From Oscillospiraceae bacterium (lineage in GTDB: Bacteria > Bacillota > Clostridia > Oscillospirales > Ruminococcaceae), in NCBI GenBank assembly GCA_022511485.1, contig JAFLUJ010000058.1, forward strand, positions 1 through 12,658: 12,658 nucleotides of DNA. Direction: 5' to 3'. Positions 1 through 7,418 of the stretch are shown here, one piece after another. The translations under genes and the position numbers were made by a program. Under the pieces are notes generated by a model. That model had not been told where the DNA came from and searched no databases. It saw only the letters and a program-made list of their open reading frames with translations. The stretch's first letter is position 1; each line of letters starts with the position of its first letter.

Positions 1-2096
1 TCAAGCATAAGAGCAGCGATCTGCTGGTAGTTCTCCATAGTAAGAGGACTGAACACAACGATCTCGTCAATACGGCTCAGAAACTCCGGTCTGAGGAAGT
101 CGGAAAGAGCCTTCATAGCCTTTTCCTTTGAAATATCCCCCTCTGTCTTGTTGAAGCCGACACCTGTCCCCTTATCTGTAGAACCTGCATTTGAGGTCAT
201 GGCAATAATTGTATTTTCAAAATTGACAGAACGTCCCTGGGCGTCGTTTACCTTACCCTCGTCAAGAATTTGCAGCAGTATATTCATAACATCAGGGTGA
301 GCCTTTTCAATTTCGTCAAAAAGAACCACACTGTAAGGCTTTCTGCGGACCTTCTCTGTAAGCTGTCCGGCCTCGTCATATCCCACATATCCCGGAGGAG
401 AACCGATGAGCCTTGATACGCTGTGCTTCTCCATATATTCTGTCATATCAAGCCTGATAAGAGGCTCAGTACCGTCAAAAAGCTCCGACGCCAGAACCTT
501 TACAAGCTCGGTCTTGCCCACGCCAGTGGGCCCTACAAATATGAATGAAGCAGGTCTGCGGCGTTTGGAAAGCTGTACCCTCGTACGCTTTATAGCCTTG
601 CTCACAAGCTCCACAGCTTCGTCCTGACCTATGATATGCTCTTTCAGGACTCCTTCCAGATTAGCGATCTTTGTATATTCGCTTTCCTCAACCTTGCTTG
701 CGGGAATACCAGTCCAAAGCTCAATCACCTTGGACAGATCAGCTTCTGTAACATATATATTTTCAACCTTTTCTTCAAGCTGTTCCTTTTCGTTGTAAAG
801 TCTTGAAGCCTCCGCCTTTATCTCTGCGATCTTTTCAAAATCAGGCTCGGAAGCTTCCTCCATAGCGGTTATGCTTGCTTCCGTCTCCACAATGGTATTG
901 CAGAGCTCGTCATATTCGCCTATCTCCTTGCTTCTTATGCAGGTGCAGGCACAGGCTTCGTCCAGCAGGTCGATAGCCTTATCCGGCAGAAATCTGTCGT
1001 TTATATATCTCTCGGAAAGAACAGCGCACCTTTTCAGAAGCTCGTCAGTGATCTTCACACGATGATGCTTCTCGTAATACTTTCTTATTCCCATAAGGAC
1101 AGCTTCCGTTTCGGAAATATTTGGCTCTGCTACAGTTACAGGCTGGAAACGACGCTCCAGAGCGCTGTCCTTTTCAATATATTTGCGGTACTCTTTAAAT
1201 GTAGTAGCTCCGATGACCTGTACCTCGCCCCTTGAAAGAGCTGGTTTAAGGATATTTGCAGCGTTCATCGAACCCTCGCTGTCTCCTGCACCGACAAGAT
1301 TGTGTACCTCGTCAATAAAGAGAATGATGTTTCCCTCGGACTTTACCTCGTCGATAAGACCCTTGACGCGGCTCTCAAACTGACCTCTGAACTGAGTTCC
1401 GGCTACAAGAGCAGTAAGGTCGATAAGATGAACCTTCTTATCCTTAAGGTTGAAAGGAACGTCCCCGGATGCAATTTTCTGAGCAATACCCTCAGCAATG
1501 GCAGTTTTACCCACACCCGGCTCACCAATAAGACAGGGATTGTTTTTCTGACGGCGTGTAAGGATCTGTATAACTCTTGCGATCTCCTTGTCTCTGCCAA
1601 TGATATTGTCCAGCTTGCCTTCCTCGGCACGCTGGCTCAGATTTGTGCAGTAGCTGTCCAGAAATTTAGTCTTTTTCTTTTTGCTGTTTTTGTCCTTGTT
1701 GTCGAAGCGTTTGCTTTCCGAAGTATGTTCATGCGGCATTTCACCGGATACTCCGGAGTTTTCAGCATTGTATCTCATTTTGTCGTTGAAATTTTTTATT
1801 GTGCCGCCGAAAAGACTTTGTATAAATCCGGGCAGAGAGCCTGTTCCGCCCCGCTGGAAGGAATCTCCGTCAAGAGCCTCGGAAATATCCGTCATCTGGT
1901 CTGCAAACTCCTCGACTTCATCATCGTCGATACCCATCTGATCCATATATTCCTTAACCTGAGGGATACCAAGCTCCCTTGCGCATACAAGGCAAAGTCC
2001 CTCGTTGCGTTTTTCCTCACCCTGCATAGCAGTAATAAACACTACCGCTGTCCTTTTTTTGCATCTGGTACATAGCATATCGCTGTTGTCCTCCAT
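1..2096 (-). CDS. clpE: ClpE-like AAA+ ATP-dependent unfoldase (C-terminus cut by window edge)
   Basis: A Hsp100/Clp ATPase that would unfold proteins and feed them to ClpP in the cytoplasm. 698 residues are visible and the C-terminal end lies outside the window. Instead of the usual Clp N-domain repeats there is a zinc ribbon with CxxC pairs at C9/C12 and C35/C38, as in ClpE. A Lys-rich linker (about 135-145) follows. AAA1 has Walker A GEPGVGKT (191-198), pore loop GTQFRGQFE (from 233) and Walker B FIDE (260-263). A short coiled middle region has a UVR-like stretch (about 419-443). AAA2 has Walker A GPTGVGKT (522-529), the GYVGYDE pore loop and Walker B LFDE (592-595). A VGF tripeptide (646-648) matches the ClpP-docking loop of ClpC/ClpE. 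The ATG at 2096 lies 5 bases past the cvpA stop; codon 7 (ATG at 2078) is a serious alternative start. The family call is firm; ClpE versus another zinc-finger Clp is slightly less so. Confidence 0.93.
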   Translation of the reverse strand, partial: MEDNSDMLCTRCKKRTAVVFITAMQGEEKRNEGLCLVCARELGIPQVKEYMDQMGIDDDEVEEFADQMTDISEALDGDSFQRGGTGSLPGFIQSLFGGTIKNFNDKMRYNAENSGVSGEMPHEHTSESKRFDNKDKNSKKKKTKFLDSYCTNLSQRAEEGKLDNIIGRDKEIARVIQILTRRQKNNPCLIGEPGVGKTAIAEGIAQKIASGDVPFNLKDKKVHLIDLTALVAGTQFRGQFESRVKGLIDEVKSEGNIILFIDEVHNLVGAGDSEGSMNAANILKPALSRGEVQVIGATTFKEYRKYIEKDSALERRFQPVTVAEPNISETEAVLMGIRKYYEKHHRVKITDELLKRCAVLSERYINDRFLPDKAIDLLDEACACTCIRSKEIGEYDELCNTIVETEASITAMEEASEPDFEKIAEIKAEASRLYNEKEQLEEKVENIYVTEADLSKVIELWTGIPASKVEESEYTKIANLEGVLKEHIIGQDEAVELVSKAIKRTRVQLSKRRRPASFIFVGPTGVGKTELVKVLASELFDGTEPLIRLDMTEYMEKHSVSRLIGSPPGYVGYDEAGQLTEKVRRKPYSVVLFDEIEKAHPDVMNILLQILDEGKVNDAQGRSVNFENTIIAMTSNAGSTDKGTGVGFNKTEGDISKEKAMKALSDFLRPEFLSRIDEIVVFSPLTMENYQQIAALML
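2089..2094 (-). promoter_or_regulatory. Candidate ribosome binding site for an internal clpE start
   Basis: GGAGGA lies 10 bases before an in-frame ATG (codon 7, position 2078). The upstream ATG at 2096 has only a weak AGAAGA-like sequence. Starting at 2078 gives a protein beginning M-L-C-T-R-C, which resembles known ClpE proteins that begin directly at the zinc ribbon. The sequence cannot decide between the two; the difference is six residues. Confidence 0.45.
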
Positions 2097-2101
2097 ATCT
2101 T

Positions 2102-2977
2102 CTATTTAAGCAGTATCGAAAGCAGAAGCAAAGTTCCGCTGTAGAATCTTTTAAAAATGTATGTCTGAGATATTATCTCCATATTAAATTGTGGATTTCC
2201 GTCAGCAGTAAGCTTTATAAATACACTTGCTGCAATGCACAATGCCATTGTAATAAAGATACCCTGTAAAAGTCCCAGAAGTCCTCCCGCAGCACCGTCT
2301 GCTTCCCGCAGCGCAGGGATCTTTCTGACAGCCTCCACAGCCTTTGAAATAATGGATACCACAAAGCATACCGCTGCAAAGGTCACCGCAAAAAGCACCG
2401 TATTGACCGTTTTCAGCATGACCGGACGAACTATCTCCCTTTCGATAATCTCTGTGACCGACATTCTTTCCGAAGTAATGATCTTCTCCCTTACCTGATT
2501 TTCCTCATCTATGCCTTCAATGTATTTTTCTGCCTCGGAAGCGATCTCCTCCGGTAGGACACCGGCAAAGGTTTCGGTAAGAAGCTTACAGTATCCTATA
2601 AATACATTATTAAGTTTACCACGAAATTCCTCATTAGTCAATACCCTGACGTATGCTTCTCCGTTATCAAGTATAGCTTCAAGCTGTTCCTCGTCCACTT
2701 CGATGCCGTTTTCAGAAAGCAGCCTGCTCAGTCCCTCAGCAGAGGAATATTCCTCTGCAAGCTCCTCTGCCTTTGTTTCCATCGCTGACATTACAGCAGG
2801 TCTCACAAATTTATCGTATATATATTCATCTGCGGCATTGCTGATAAATATTGCTGCTGCAAACGCCGCTATATATCCGGCAACGGAGATAAGCGTCCTT
2901 ATAGCGCCCTTATGGACACCGACACAAACACATATTATTATTACCGCCGCTGCGGCAATATCCAAAACATAGTTCAA
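2102..2977 (-). CDS. cvpA: CvpA family membrane protein with large acidic insertion
   Basis: A CvpA/colicin V production family integral membrane protein, 291 residues. Family members are cell-envelope proteins of poorly defined molecular role. Hydrophobic segments lie at about 5-22, 28-46, 190-212, 232-256 and 281-290. The diagnostic C-terminal family motif is seen at 219-240: K-I-P-A-L followed by a Gly/Leu-rich stretch ending GLLQG. Typical CvpA proteins are about 160-190 residues. Here a charged, Glu-rich segment of roughly 140 residues (about 50-187) sits between the second and third membrane segments and is predicted mostly helical. The start is TTG at 2977: the codon just upstream in frame is a TGA stop, and a GGAAAAGG lies 10 bases before it. 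The gene sits between the DUF5711-like gene and clpE, with gaps of 23 and 5 bases, so all three are probably cotranscribed. Confidence 0.85.
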   Translation of the reverse strand: MNYVLDIAAAAVIIICVCVGVHKGAIRTLISVAGYIAAFAAAIFISNAADEYIYDKFVRPAVMSAMETKAEELAEEYSSAEGLSRLLSENGIEVDEEQLEAILDNGEAYVRVLTNEEFRGKLNNVFIGYCKLLTETFAGVLPEEIASEAEKYIEGIDEENQVREKIITSERMSVTEIIEREIVRPVMLKTVNTVLFAVTFAAVCFVVSIISKAVEAVRKIPALREADGAAGGLLGLLQGIFITMALCIAASVFIKLTADGNPQFNMEIISQTYIFKRFYSGTLLLLSILLK

Positions 2978-2987
2978 TCAATTCAGA

Positions 2988-2995
2988 CCTTTTCC
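2988..2995 (-). promoter_or_regulatory. Ribosome binding site supporting the TTG start of cvpA
   Basis: GGAAAAGG is a modest Shine-Dalgarno 10 bases upstream of TTG at 2977. An in-frame TGA directly precedes the TTG, so no upstream start is possible. The resulting N-terminus leads straight into the first membrane helix, as is normal for CvpA. Confidence 0.55.
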
Positions 2996-3000
2996 AGACA

Positions 3001-4191
3001 TTAATTATAGGTGATCCTGTTTATTTCATCATAACCAAGGAGATAGATATACCCGTCCATACGGCAGAAGCTGTCATAATCCGTATCAAGAGCCACCGAG
3101 GAAAGCTGCACTCCATCGGCAGTACAGGATTCTATGCCGTTCCTGCTTTGCATATAAACAGTATTCCCGTTTACCTGAACGTTAAGTATCTCATATCCCA
3201 GATTTTTCTCTATCAGACTTCCTGTAGTACAGTCTACTACAGTAAGAACAGAGCTTCTCCGCTCATCATTGCGGAAGACCATCGCCGCCGTGCTTCCGTC
3301 CGAGGAGTATCCAACAAGCCTGCGCTTATATTCATAGCTCTTGACGAAATTACCGTTCAGATCGTAATAAGCACACATTGTATCTCCGAAAAGAATTATG
3401 TTCTCCTCTCCGAACAGCCGTACAGACAGCGCAAGAGTTTCAAGGCTGGTCGTTTCCCAGACCGGCACAGGACTTCCGGAAGCATCATAATCTATCCTGT
3501 CAAACCGGTAGTAGAGTATCTTTGAAACGATAAAACCTCCGGATACTCCTATTGTCGTAATATAGCATCCGCTGCAGTCCGCGTTGAAGGTCACATCTAT
3601 GATACGGGAAACAGAGCGATAATTAAAAATATTCTTTCCGGTGGCATCATATACCATAAGATTTGACGGATATTTGTCACTTTTTGTTACTACAGCCGCA
3701 GTATCATTTGCCCCAAGACGGGCGATAAGTATTGGCTCGTCCGTTGATTTATTGTAAATGTTCTTATATTTGCTGTAAAGGGAAAAACTTTTACCCCCAA
3801 GATCATAAAGCAGAGCCTTTTTTCCTCCTGCCGTAACAATGGGATTTGAAAAGGTATGCTGCTCTGACAGAATGAGCTTACCGTCCTCATTATATACAAA
3901 GAAGTGGGAATCATCAGCAACAGCGAGACTGCTGTCCATGGGGACAAGCAGGTAGCTTGCACCACCCTCTATTGAGATGGGAAAATTCCCCTCTGCAAGC
4001 TCGGAAGAGTTTTCCGGTACAGGGATCTTAGTAAGTATGCCCTCCATCCTGGGATACCAGATACCCTTTGTCAGCACAATAATAAGAACAGCCAATGCAA
4101 TGGCAGCAAACACTCCGAACTTTTTAAGAAAGCTTATAAGCTTTTTCTTTTTTCTCTTTTCCCGGAGCATTGAAACATCTGTTATCGGCAT
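3001..4191 (-). CDS. Membrane-anchored extracellular protein, DUF5711-like
   Basis: A 396-residue protein of unknown function that resembles the DUF5711 family of Clostridia; the family name is from memory of its architecture, not a search. The N-terminus is short and strongly basic (RKKKK around 12-17), followed by one membrane helix at about 26-41, which predicts a cytoplasmic N-terminus and a large outside domain. The rest is beta-rich. It has repeated short strand pairs with D-x-x-G or N-x-x-G turns (for example VYNEDGK, VYDATGK, YYDLNGN), the look of a PQQ/WD-type beta-propeller. No catalytic motif is seen. The ATG at 4191 has an excellent GGGGAGGTGAG ribosome binding site. It lies 44 bases after truA and 23 bases before cvpA, so it probably belongs to an envelope pair with cvpA. 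A scaffold or binding role is possible but unproven. Confidence 0.8.
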   Translation of the reverse strand: MPITDVSMLREKRKKKKLISFLKKFGVFAAIALAVLIIVLTKGIWYPRMEGILTKIPVPENSSELAEGNFPISIEGGASYLLVPMDSSLAVADDSHFFVYNEDGKLILSEQHTFSNPIVTAGGKKALLYDLGGKSFSLYSKYKNIYNKSTDEPILIARLGANDTAAVVTKSDKYPSNLMVYDATGKNIFNYRSVSRIIDVTFNADCSGCYITTIGVSGGFIVSKILYYRFDRIDYDASGSPVPVWETTSLETLALSVRLFGEENIILFGDTMCAYYDLNGNFVKSYEYKRRLVGYSSDGSTAAMVFRNDERRSSVLTVVDCTTGSLIEKNLGYEILNVQVNGNTVYMQSRNGIESCTADGVQLSSVALDTDYDSFCRMDGYIYLLGYDEINRITYN

Positions 4192-4215
4192 ACCAACTCA
4201 CCTCCCCTTTTTATT

Positions 4216-4234
4216 GCAATACCATATGGATTGC
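4216..4234 (-). other. Small inverted repeat between truA and the DUF5711-like gene
   Basis: GCAAT at 4216-4220 pairs with ATTGC at 4230-4234, and CC/GG inside can extend the stem with one bulged base. On the transcribed strand it is followed by an A-rich stretch and the next ribosome binding site, not by a U-run. It is therefore not a classical terminator and could simply be chance. It is recorded because this 44-base gap is the longest in the window. Confidence 0.25.
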
Positions 4235-4235
4235 C

Positions 4236-4970
4236 TCAATAGAACACCCTGTTTAGATATAATCCATGAGCCTGAACAGTTTTTCCGGCAAGATTTCTGT
4301 CCCTTGCCGCTAAAATTGACGGTATGGAGTCAGGAGCAAGCTTCTTCTCATTGATAAAAATGAGAGTACCTGCCATGATCCTAACCATATTATACAAAAA
4401 TCCGTCCCCTTTTACAATAAGTTTCACTAAACTTTCATTATTTTCTATCCGGAAATATTCTATCGTCCGGACGCTGTCTTCCTTTTGGTTTGCCGTCCCG
4501 CAGAACGATGTAAAATCATGAGTTCCCACAAAGCACTGAGCCGACTGCTCCATAAGCTCCGTATCAAGAGCAAATGGATAATGAAGCGCGAGATCAGCCA
4601 TAAAGGGATCTTTACATGGTCTGTTAAGTATCAGATATACATATTCCTTTCCTATGCAGGAATATCTGGCGTGGAAGTCCGCAGGAGCTTCCTCACAACT
4701 CAGTATCGAAATATCGTCCGGAAGCAGTGAATTCATTCCCCTTACGATGTTTCCGCATGGGATACCATGCTCCGTCTCAAAGGAAAAACAGTACTGATTC
4801 GCGTGAACTCCGGTATCCGTCCTTGAACAGCCGTTTATTTTTACCGGGGCGTTTGTAAGTCCGGACAGCTTTTCCTCAATGATATTCTGTATTCCCACGG
4901 CATTTTCCTGCCTCTGGAAGCCATGATAGGCTGTTCCCCGGTATGCCGCCATAACTTTCAGATTTCTCAT
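4236..4970 (-). CDS. truA: tRNA pseudouridine(38-40) synthase TruA
   Basis: Converts uridines 38, 39 and 40 in the tRNA anticodon arm to pseudouridine. The 244 residues match the usual family length. Visible family features are the N-terminal AYRGTAYHGFQRQ (9-21), the catalytic motif CSRTDTGVHA with the nucleophilic aspartate at D52, FHARYSC and the later GDGFLYNMVRIMAGTL region near the C-terminus. The ATG at 4970 overlaps the ecfT stop as ATGA (4967-4970). No good Shine-Dalgarno is seen just upstream, so translation is most likely coupled to ecfT. The ecfA-ecfA-ecfT-truA order is a common Firmicutes arrangement, although there it often follows ribosomal protein genes, which are absent here. 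Confidence 0.97.
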   Translation of the reverse strand: MRNLKVMAAYRGTAYHGFQRQENAVGIQNIIEEKLSGLTNAPVKINGCSRTDTGVHANQYCFSFETEHGIPCGNIVRGMNSLLPDDISILSCEEAPADFHARYSCIGKEYVYLILNRPCKDPFMADLALHYPFALDTELMEQSAQCFVGTHDFTSFCGTANQKEDSVRTIEYFRIENNESLVKLIVKGDGFLYNMVRIMAGTLIFINEKKLAPDSIPSILAARDRNLAGKTVQAHGLYLNRVFY

Positions 4971-5776
4971 ATTTTTAACCCGTTAATGTTGATAAGGATC
5001 ACTACGTTAAGGAAAACTATGGATATTCCCAGTGCAAAATAATCCTTACCCTCTGAGTGAAGCTGTCTGAGCCTTGTTCTTCCGTCTCCGCCCTGATAAC
5101 AGCGGCACTCCATAGCCACCGCAAGCTCCTCAGCACGTCTGAAAGCGGACACAAAAAGCGGTATCAGAATGGGAGTAAGAGCCTTTGCACGCTGTAAAAG
5201 GCTTCCGCTTTCCATGTCAGCTCCCCTCGCCTTCTGAGCAGACATGATCTTGTCCGTCTCCTCAATAAGGGTGGGAATAAATCTCAGAGCTATGGTCATC
5301 ATCATGGCAAGCTCATGGACGGGAAACTTTAACCTTTTAAGCGGAGAAAGAAGCCTTTCGATAGCGTCAGTAAGAGTTATAGGAGATGTGGTATAGGTAA
5401 GCAGTGAGCTTCCCATAATAAGAGCCACAATGCGTATTATCATAAAAGCGCTGGTACGGAGACCTTCCACAGTGATCTTAAGAAACCCCAGCTTGACAAG
5501 CACAACACCGTCAAGAAAGAAAATATTAAGCACCGATGTGAAAATAATTATGGGAATAATAGGCTTCAAGCTTTTCATCATCAGCTTGAAAGGTATCTTT
5601 GACAGTATAAAGCTTAATATCAGAAATATTATCCCCACACCAAGACCGTAAAAGCTATCCGCTGAAAAGAGCATTGCAATAAATATCCCGGTAATGATTA
5701 TTTTGAATCGTGGGTCAAGACTGTGGACGACAGATTTTCCCGGAAAATACTGTCCTATGGTTATATCCTTAAGCAT
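4967..5776 (-). CDS. ecfT: ECF transporter transmembrane subunit EcfT
   Basis: The membrane T component that couples ATP hydrolysis by EcfA1/EcfA2 to vitamin or metal uptake through exchangeable S components. 269 residues from the ATG at 5776. Several hydrophobic segments are visible (about 24-40, 43-59, 68-90, 108-127, 200-212, 246-265). The two coupling-helix motifs that dock on the ATPases are present: AQKARG (180-185) and AMECRCY (221-227). I chose 5776 rather than the longer frame from 5857 because it begins at the conserved ITIGQYFPG region and has a GAGG (5785-5788) 8 bases upstream. The extra 27 residues would lie wholly inside ecfA2. The gene overlaps the end of ecfA2 by 8 bases and truA by 4, so the three are translationally coupled. 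Confidence 0.95.
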   Translation of the reverse strand: MLKDITIGQYFPGKSVVHSLDPRFKIIITGIFIAMLFSADSFYGLGVGIIFLILSFILSKIPFKLMMKSLKPIIPIIIFTSVLNIFFLDGVVLVKLGFLKITVEGLRTSAFMIIRIVALIMGSSLLTYTTSPITLTDAIERLLSPLKRLKFPVHELAMMMTIALRFIPTLIEETDKIMSAQKARGADMESGSLLQRAKALTPILIPLFVSAFRRAEELAVAMECRCYQGGDGRTRLRQLHSEGKDYFALGISIVFLNVVILININGLKI

Positions 5777-6641
5777 TGCTGTCGCCTCGCTTTCCCAGAT
5801 ATTCAAGTATGGTCTTTCCTGCAAATTCTGTGGTGTAAACATCGGTGCGGATATCAATGCCCATCTGTTTCAGACTGAGAAATACCCTCGTGATCTGCGG
5901 AACGGCAAGTCCTATCTGTGTAAGCTCGTCCGCCCGTTTGAATACCTCCGGAGTGTCCTCATAGCAGAACACCTCAGCCTTGTTCATAACAAGTATCTTG
6001 TCCGCAAATTTTGCCACGTCCTCCATACTGTGGGAGACCAGCAGTATGGTGGAGTTTTTCTGTCTGTGGTATTCCTTTATCTGACCGAGGATCTTGTCCC
6101 TGCCCTTTGGATCAAGACCCGCAGTAGGCTCGTCCAGTATAAGCACCTTTGGCTCCATTGCCATTACTCCGGCAATAGCCACCCGGCGTTTTTGTCCTCC
6201 GGAAAGCTCAAAGGGCGATTTGTAAAGATTTTCCTTGTGCAGACCCACAAGCTCGGCGGTTTCTTTTACCCTCCGGTCGATTTCTTCTTCGGTCAGTCCC
6301 ATATTCTTAGGCCCGAAAGCAATGTCCTTGTAAACGGTCTCCTCGAAGATCTGATATTCGGGATACTGGAAAACCAGTCCCACCTTGAAACGAACGTCCC
6401 TTATCTTGACATCCTTGCTCCAGATGTCCTCACCGTCAATGATGACCTTTCCGGAGGTAGGCTTTATCAGCCCGTTAAGATGCTGTATAAGAGTGGACTT
6501 TCCCGAACCTGTATGCCCTATTATTCCGGAAAAAGAGCCTTCCTCAATATCAAGATTTACCTTGTTGACAGCCGTTTTTTCAAATGGCGTACCGATACTA
6601 TATGTGTAGGTCAGGTCTTCGGTTTTTATAACTGATGACAT
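5769..6641 (-). CDS. ecfA2: ECF transporter ATP-binding subunit EcfA2
   Basis: One half of the heterodimeric ATPase of an ECF transporter, acting at the inner face of the membrane. 290 residues. Walker A GHTGSGKST (42-50), Q-loop FQYPEYQ (91-97), ABC signature LSGGQ (146-150), Walker B LILDEP with catalytic E171, D-loop AGLD, and switch histidine H204 in LVSHS are all intact. The FQYPE-x-Q-x-FEETV wording of the Q-loop is typical of EcfA2 rather than EcfA1. The ATG at 6641 has a GGAGGA ribosome binding site 6 bases upstream. It is normally adjacent to ecfA1; here an unrelated AT-rich gene lies between them, 22 bases upstream of this start. Its 3' end carries the ribosome binding site and start of ecfT. 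Confidence 0.96.
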   Translation of the reverse strand: MSSVIKTEDLTYTYSIGTPFEKTAVNKVNLDIEEGSFSGIIGHTGSGKSTLIQHLNGLIKPTSGKVIIDGEDIWSKDVKIRDVRFKVGLVFQYPEYQIFEETVYKDIAFGPKNMGLTEEEIDRRVKETAELVGLHKENLYKSPFELSGGQKRRVAIAGVMAMEPKVLILDEPTAGLDPKGRDKILGQIKEYHRQKNSTILLVSHSMEDVAKFADKILVMNKAEVFCYEDTPEVFKRADELTQIGLAVPQITRVFLSLKQMGIDIRTDVYTTEFAGKTILEYLGKRGDSNA

Positions 6642-6663
6642 TTATGTTCCTCCAAATGGAATA

Positions 6664-7377
6664 TTAACCATTAATAATTTCTTCTTCAAGCTTCTTTTGC
6701 TCTTCTAAAGATATTTCACTTAACCACAAACCATACATTCCGGGTTTGAAGTTTCCCCCATGGTCGACAATTATCCTTATATCCTCTTCATTTGATAAAA
6801 CATTATAATCATCATGGGGCTTCAGTAGATCAAAGCATTTTTTCTTGACAGTTCCGTAATAGTCGCTCAAAAGAAAATCTCTTGCTTTTTCTTTTGTTTC
6901 CAATACACATATTATAGGACCTCCCAATAAGAGATAAATTGGATCAAGCTTATTAAAAAATGGTTCTATTTCGTCACGTATCCTGCCCAGTATCCCCAAT
7001 AAACTAAATAAATATCTTCGTGCGCAGTTTTCAAAATTCAAATAAGTAGTTTTACATTCTATTTTTTCATTACATTTAAAATAATTTGAGATCACATCTT
7101 CTATCTCGGCACAGTGTCCGCACCAAAAAGCCTGACCTCCAACTAAAGGGATCTTGTGTGCTTCGTCATAAGAATAAAAGTATAATGTAAATCTATGGAT
7201 TTTTTCGTTTGTAAACTCATACAGAATATACATCACTCTGACATCATAGGTTTTCTCGATCAGAATTTTTACATCGCTCAGCCATGGAAATTCCATCGGT
7301 TCAAACTGTAAATTGTAAAATGCATCCAATCTTTCCTTATTCATAAATTCATTTTCCAATATTTCCTTTGCTGTCAT
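6664..7377 (-). CDS. Hypothetical AT-rich protein inserted between ecfA1 and ecfA2
   Basis: A 237-residue protein I do not recognise. It has no signal peptide and no clear membrane helix, so it is probably cytoplasmic. It is rich in aromatic and charged residues and has seven cysteines (86, 89, 102, 108, 118, 157, 181). C86 and C89 form WCGHC, the pentapeptide of protein disulfide isomerase active sites, but no convincing thioredoxin fold or cis-proline follows. The C-terminus (about 222-235) is an acidic/basic helix. By hand count GC is 236/720 (33%) over 6661-7380, against 64/120 in 7801-7920 and 32/60 in 6121-6180, which suggests recent acquisition. The ATG at 7377 has AAAGGA upstream, so the gene looks expressed and not decayed. 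The context does not show a transport role; an accessory cargo gene is as likely. Confidence 0.75.
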   Translation of the reverse strand: MTAKEILENEFMNKERLDAFYNLQFEPMEFPWLSDVKILIEKTYDVRVMYILYEFTNEKIHRFTLYFYSYDEAHKIPLVGGQAFWCGHCAEIEDVISNYFKCNEKIECKTTYLNFENCARRYLFSLLGILGRIRDEIEPFFNKLDPIYLLLGGPIICVLETKEKARDFLLSDYYGTVKKKCFDLLKPHDDYNVLSNEEDIRIIVDHGGNFKPGMYGLWLSEISLEEQKKLEEEIING

Positions 7378-7418
7378 TGTAACATTATCCTTTCATTTAA
7401 AAGACGATTTTCTGTTTT

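Noticed and set aside
1302..2075. Plus-strand open frame (257 codons) opposite clpE
   Set aside because: Lies over the unfoldase N-terminal half and AAA1; the minus-strand frame carries clear Walker motifs, so this is a shadow.
4216..4234. Inverted repeat as an intrinsic terminator after truA
   Set aside because: The stem is short and AT-rich with a bulge, and on the transcribed strand it is followed by A-rich sequence and a ribosome binding site, not a U-run.
5777..5857. 27-codon N-terminal extension of ecfT
   Set aside because: It lies inside ecfA2, has no family similarity, and the ATG at 5776 has a suitable GAGG site and begins at the conserved EcfT N-terminus.
5694..6635. Long plus-strand open frame (313 codons) opposite ecfA2
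   Set aside because: It is the antisense of a gene with all ABC motifs; its product resembles no family I know and its start has no ribosome binding site in sensible context. It arises from codon bias on the other strand.
7378..7418. Gap between ecfA1 and the inserted gene as a promoter or terminator site
   Set aside because: It is AT-rich but has no -35/-10 pair, no stable hairpin with a U-run, and no repeat shared with the gap on the other side of the inserted gene.
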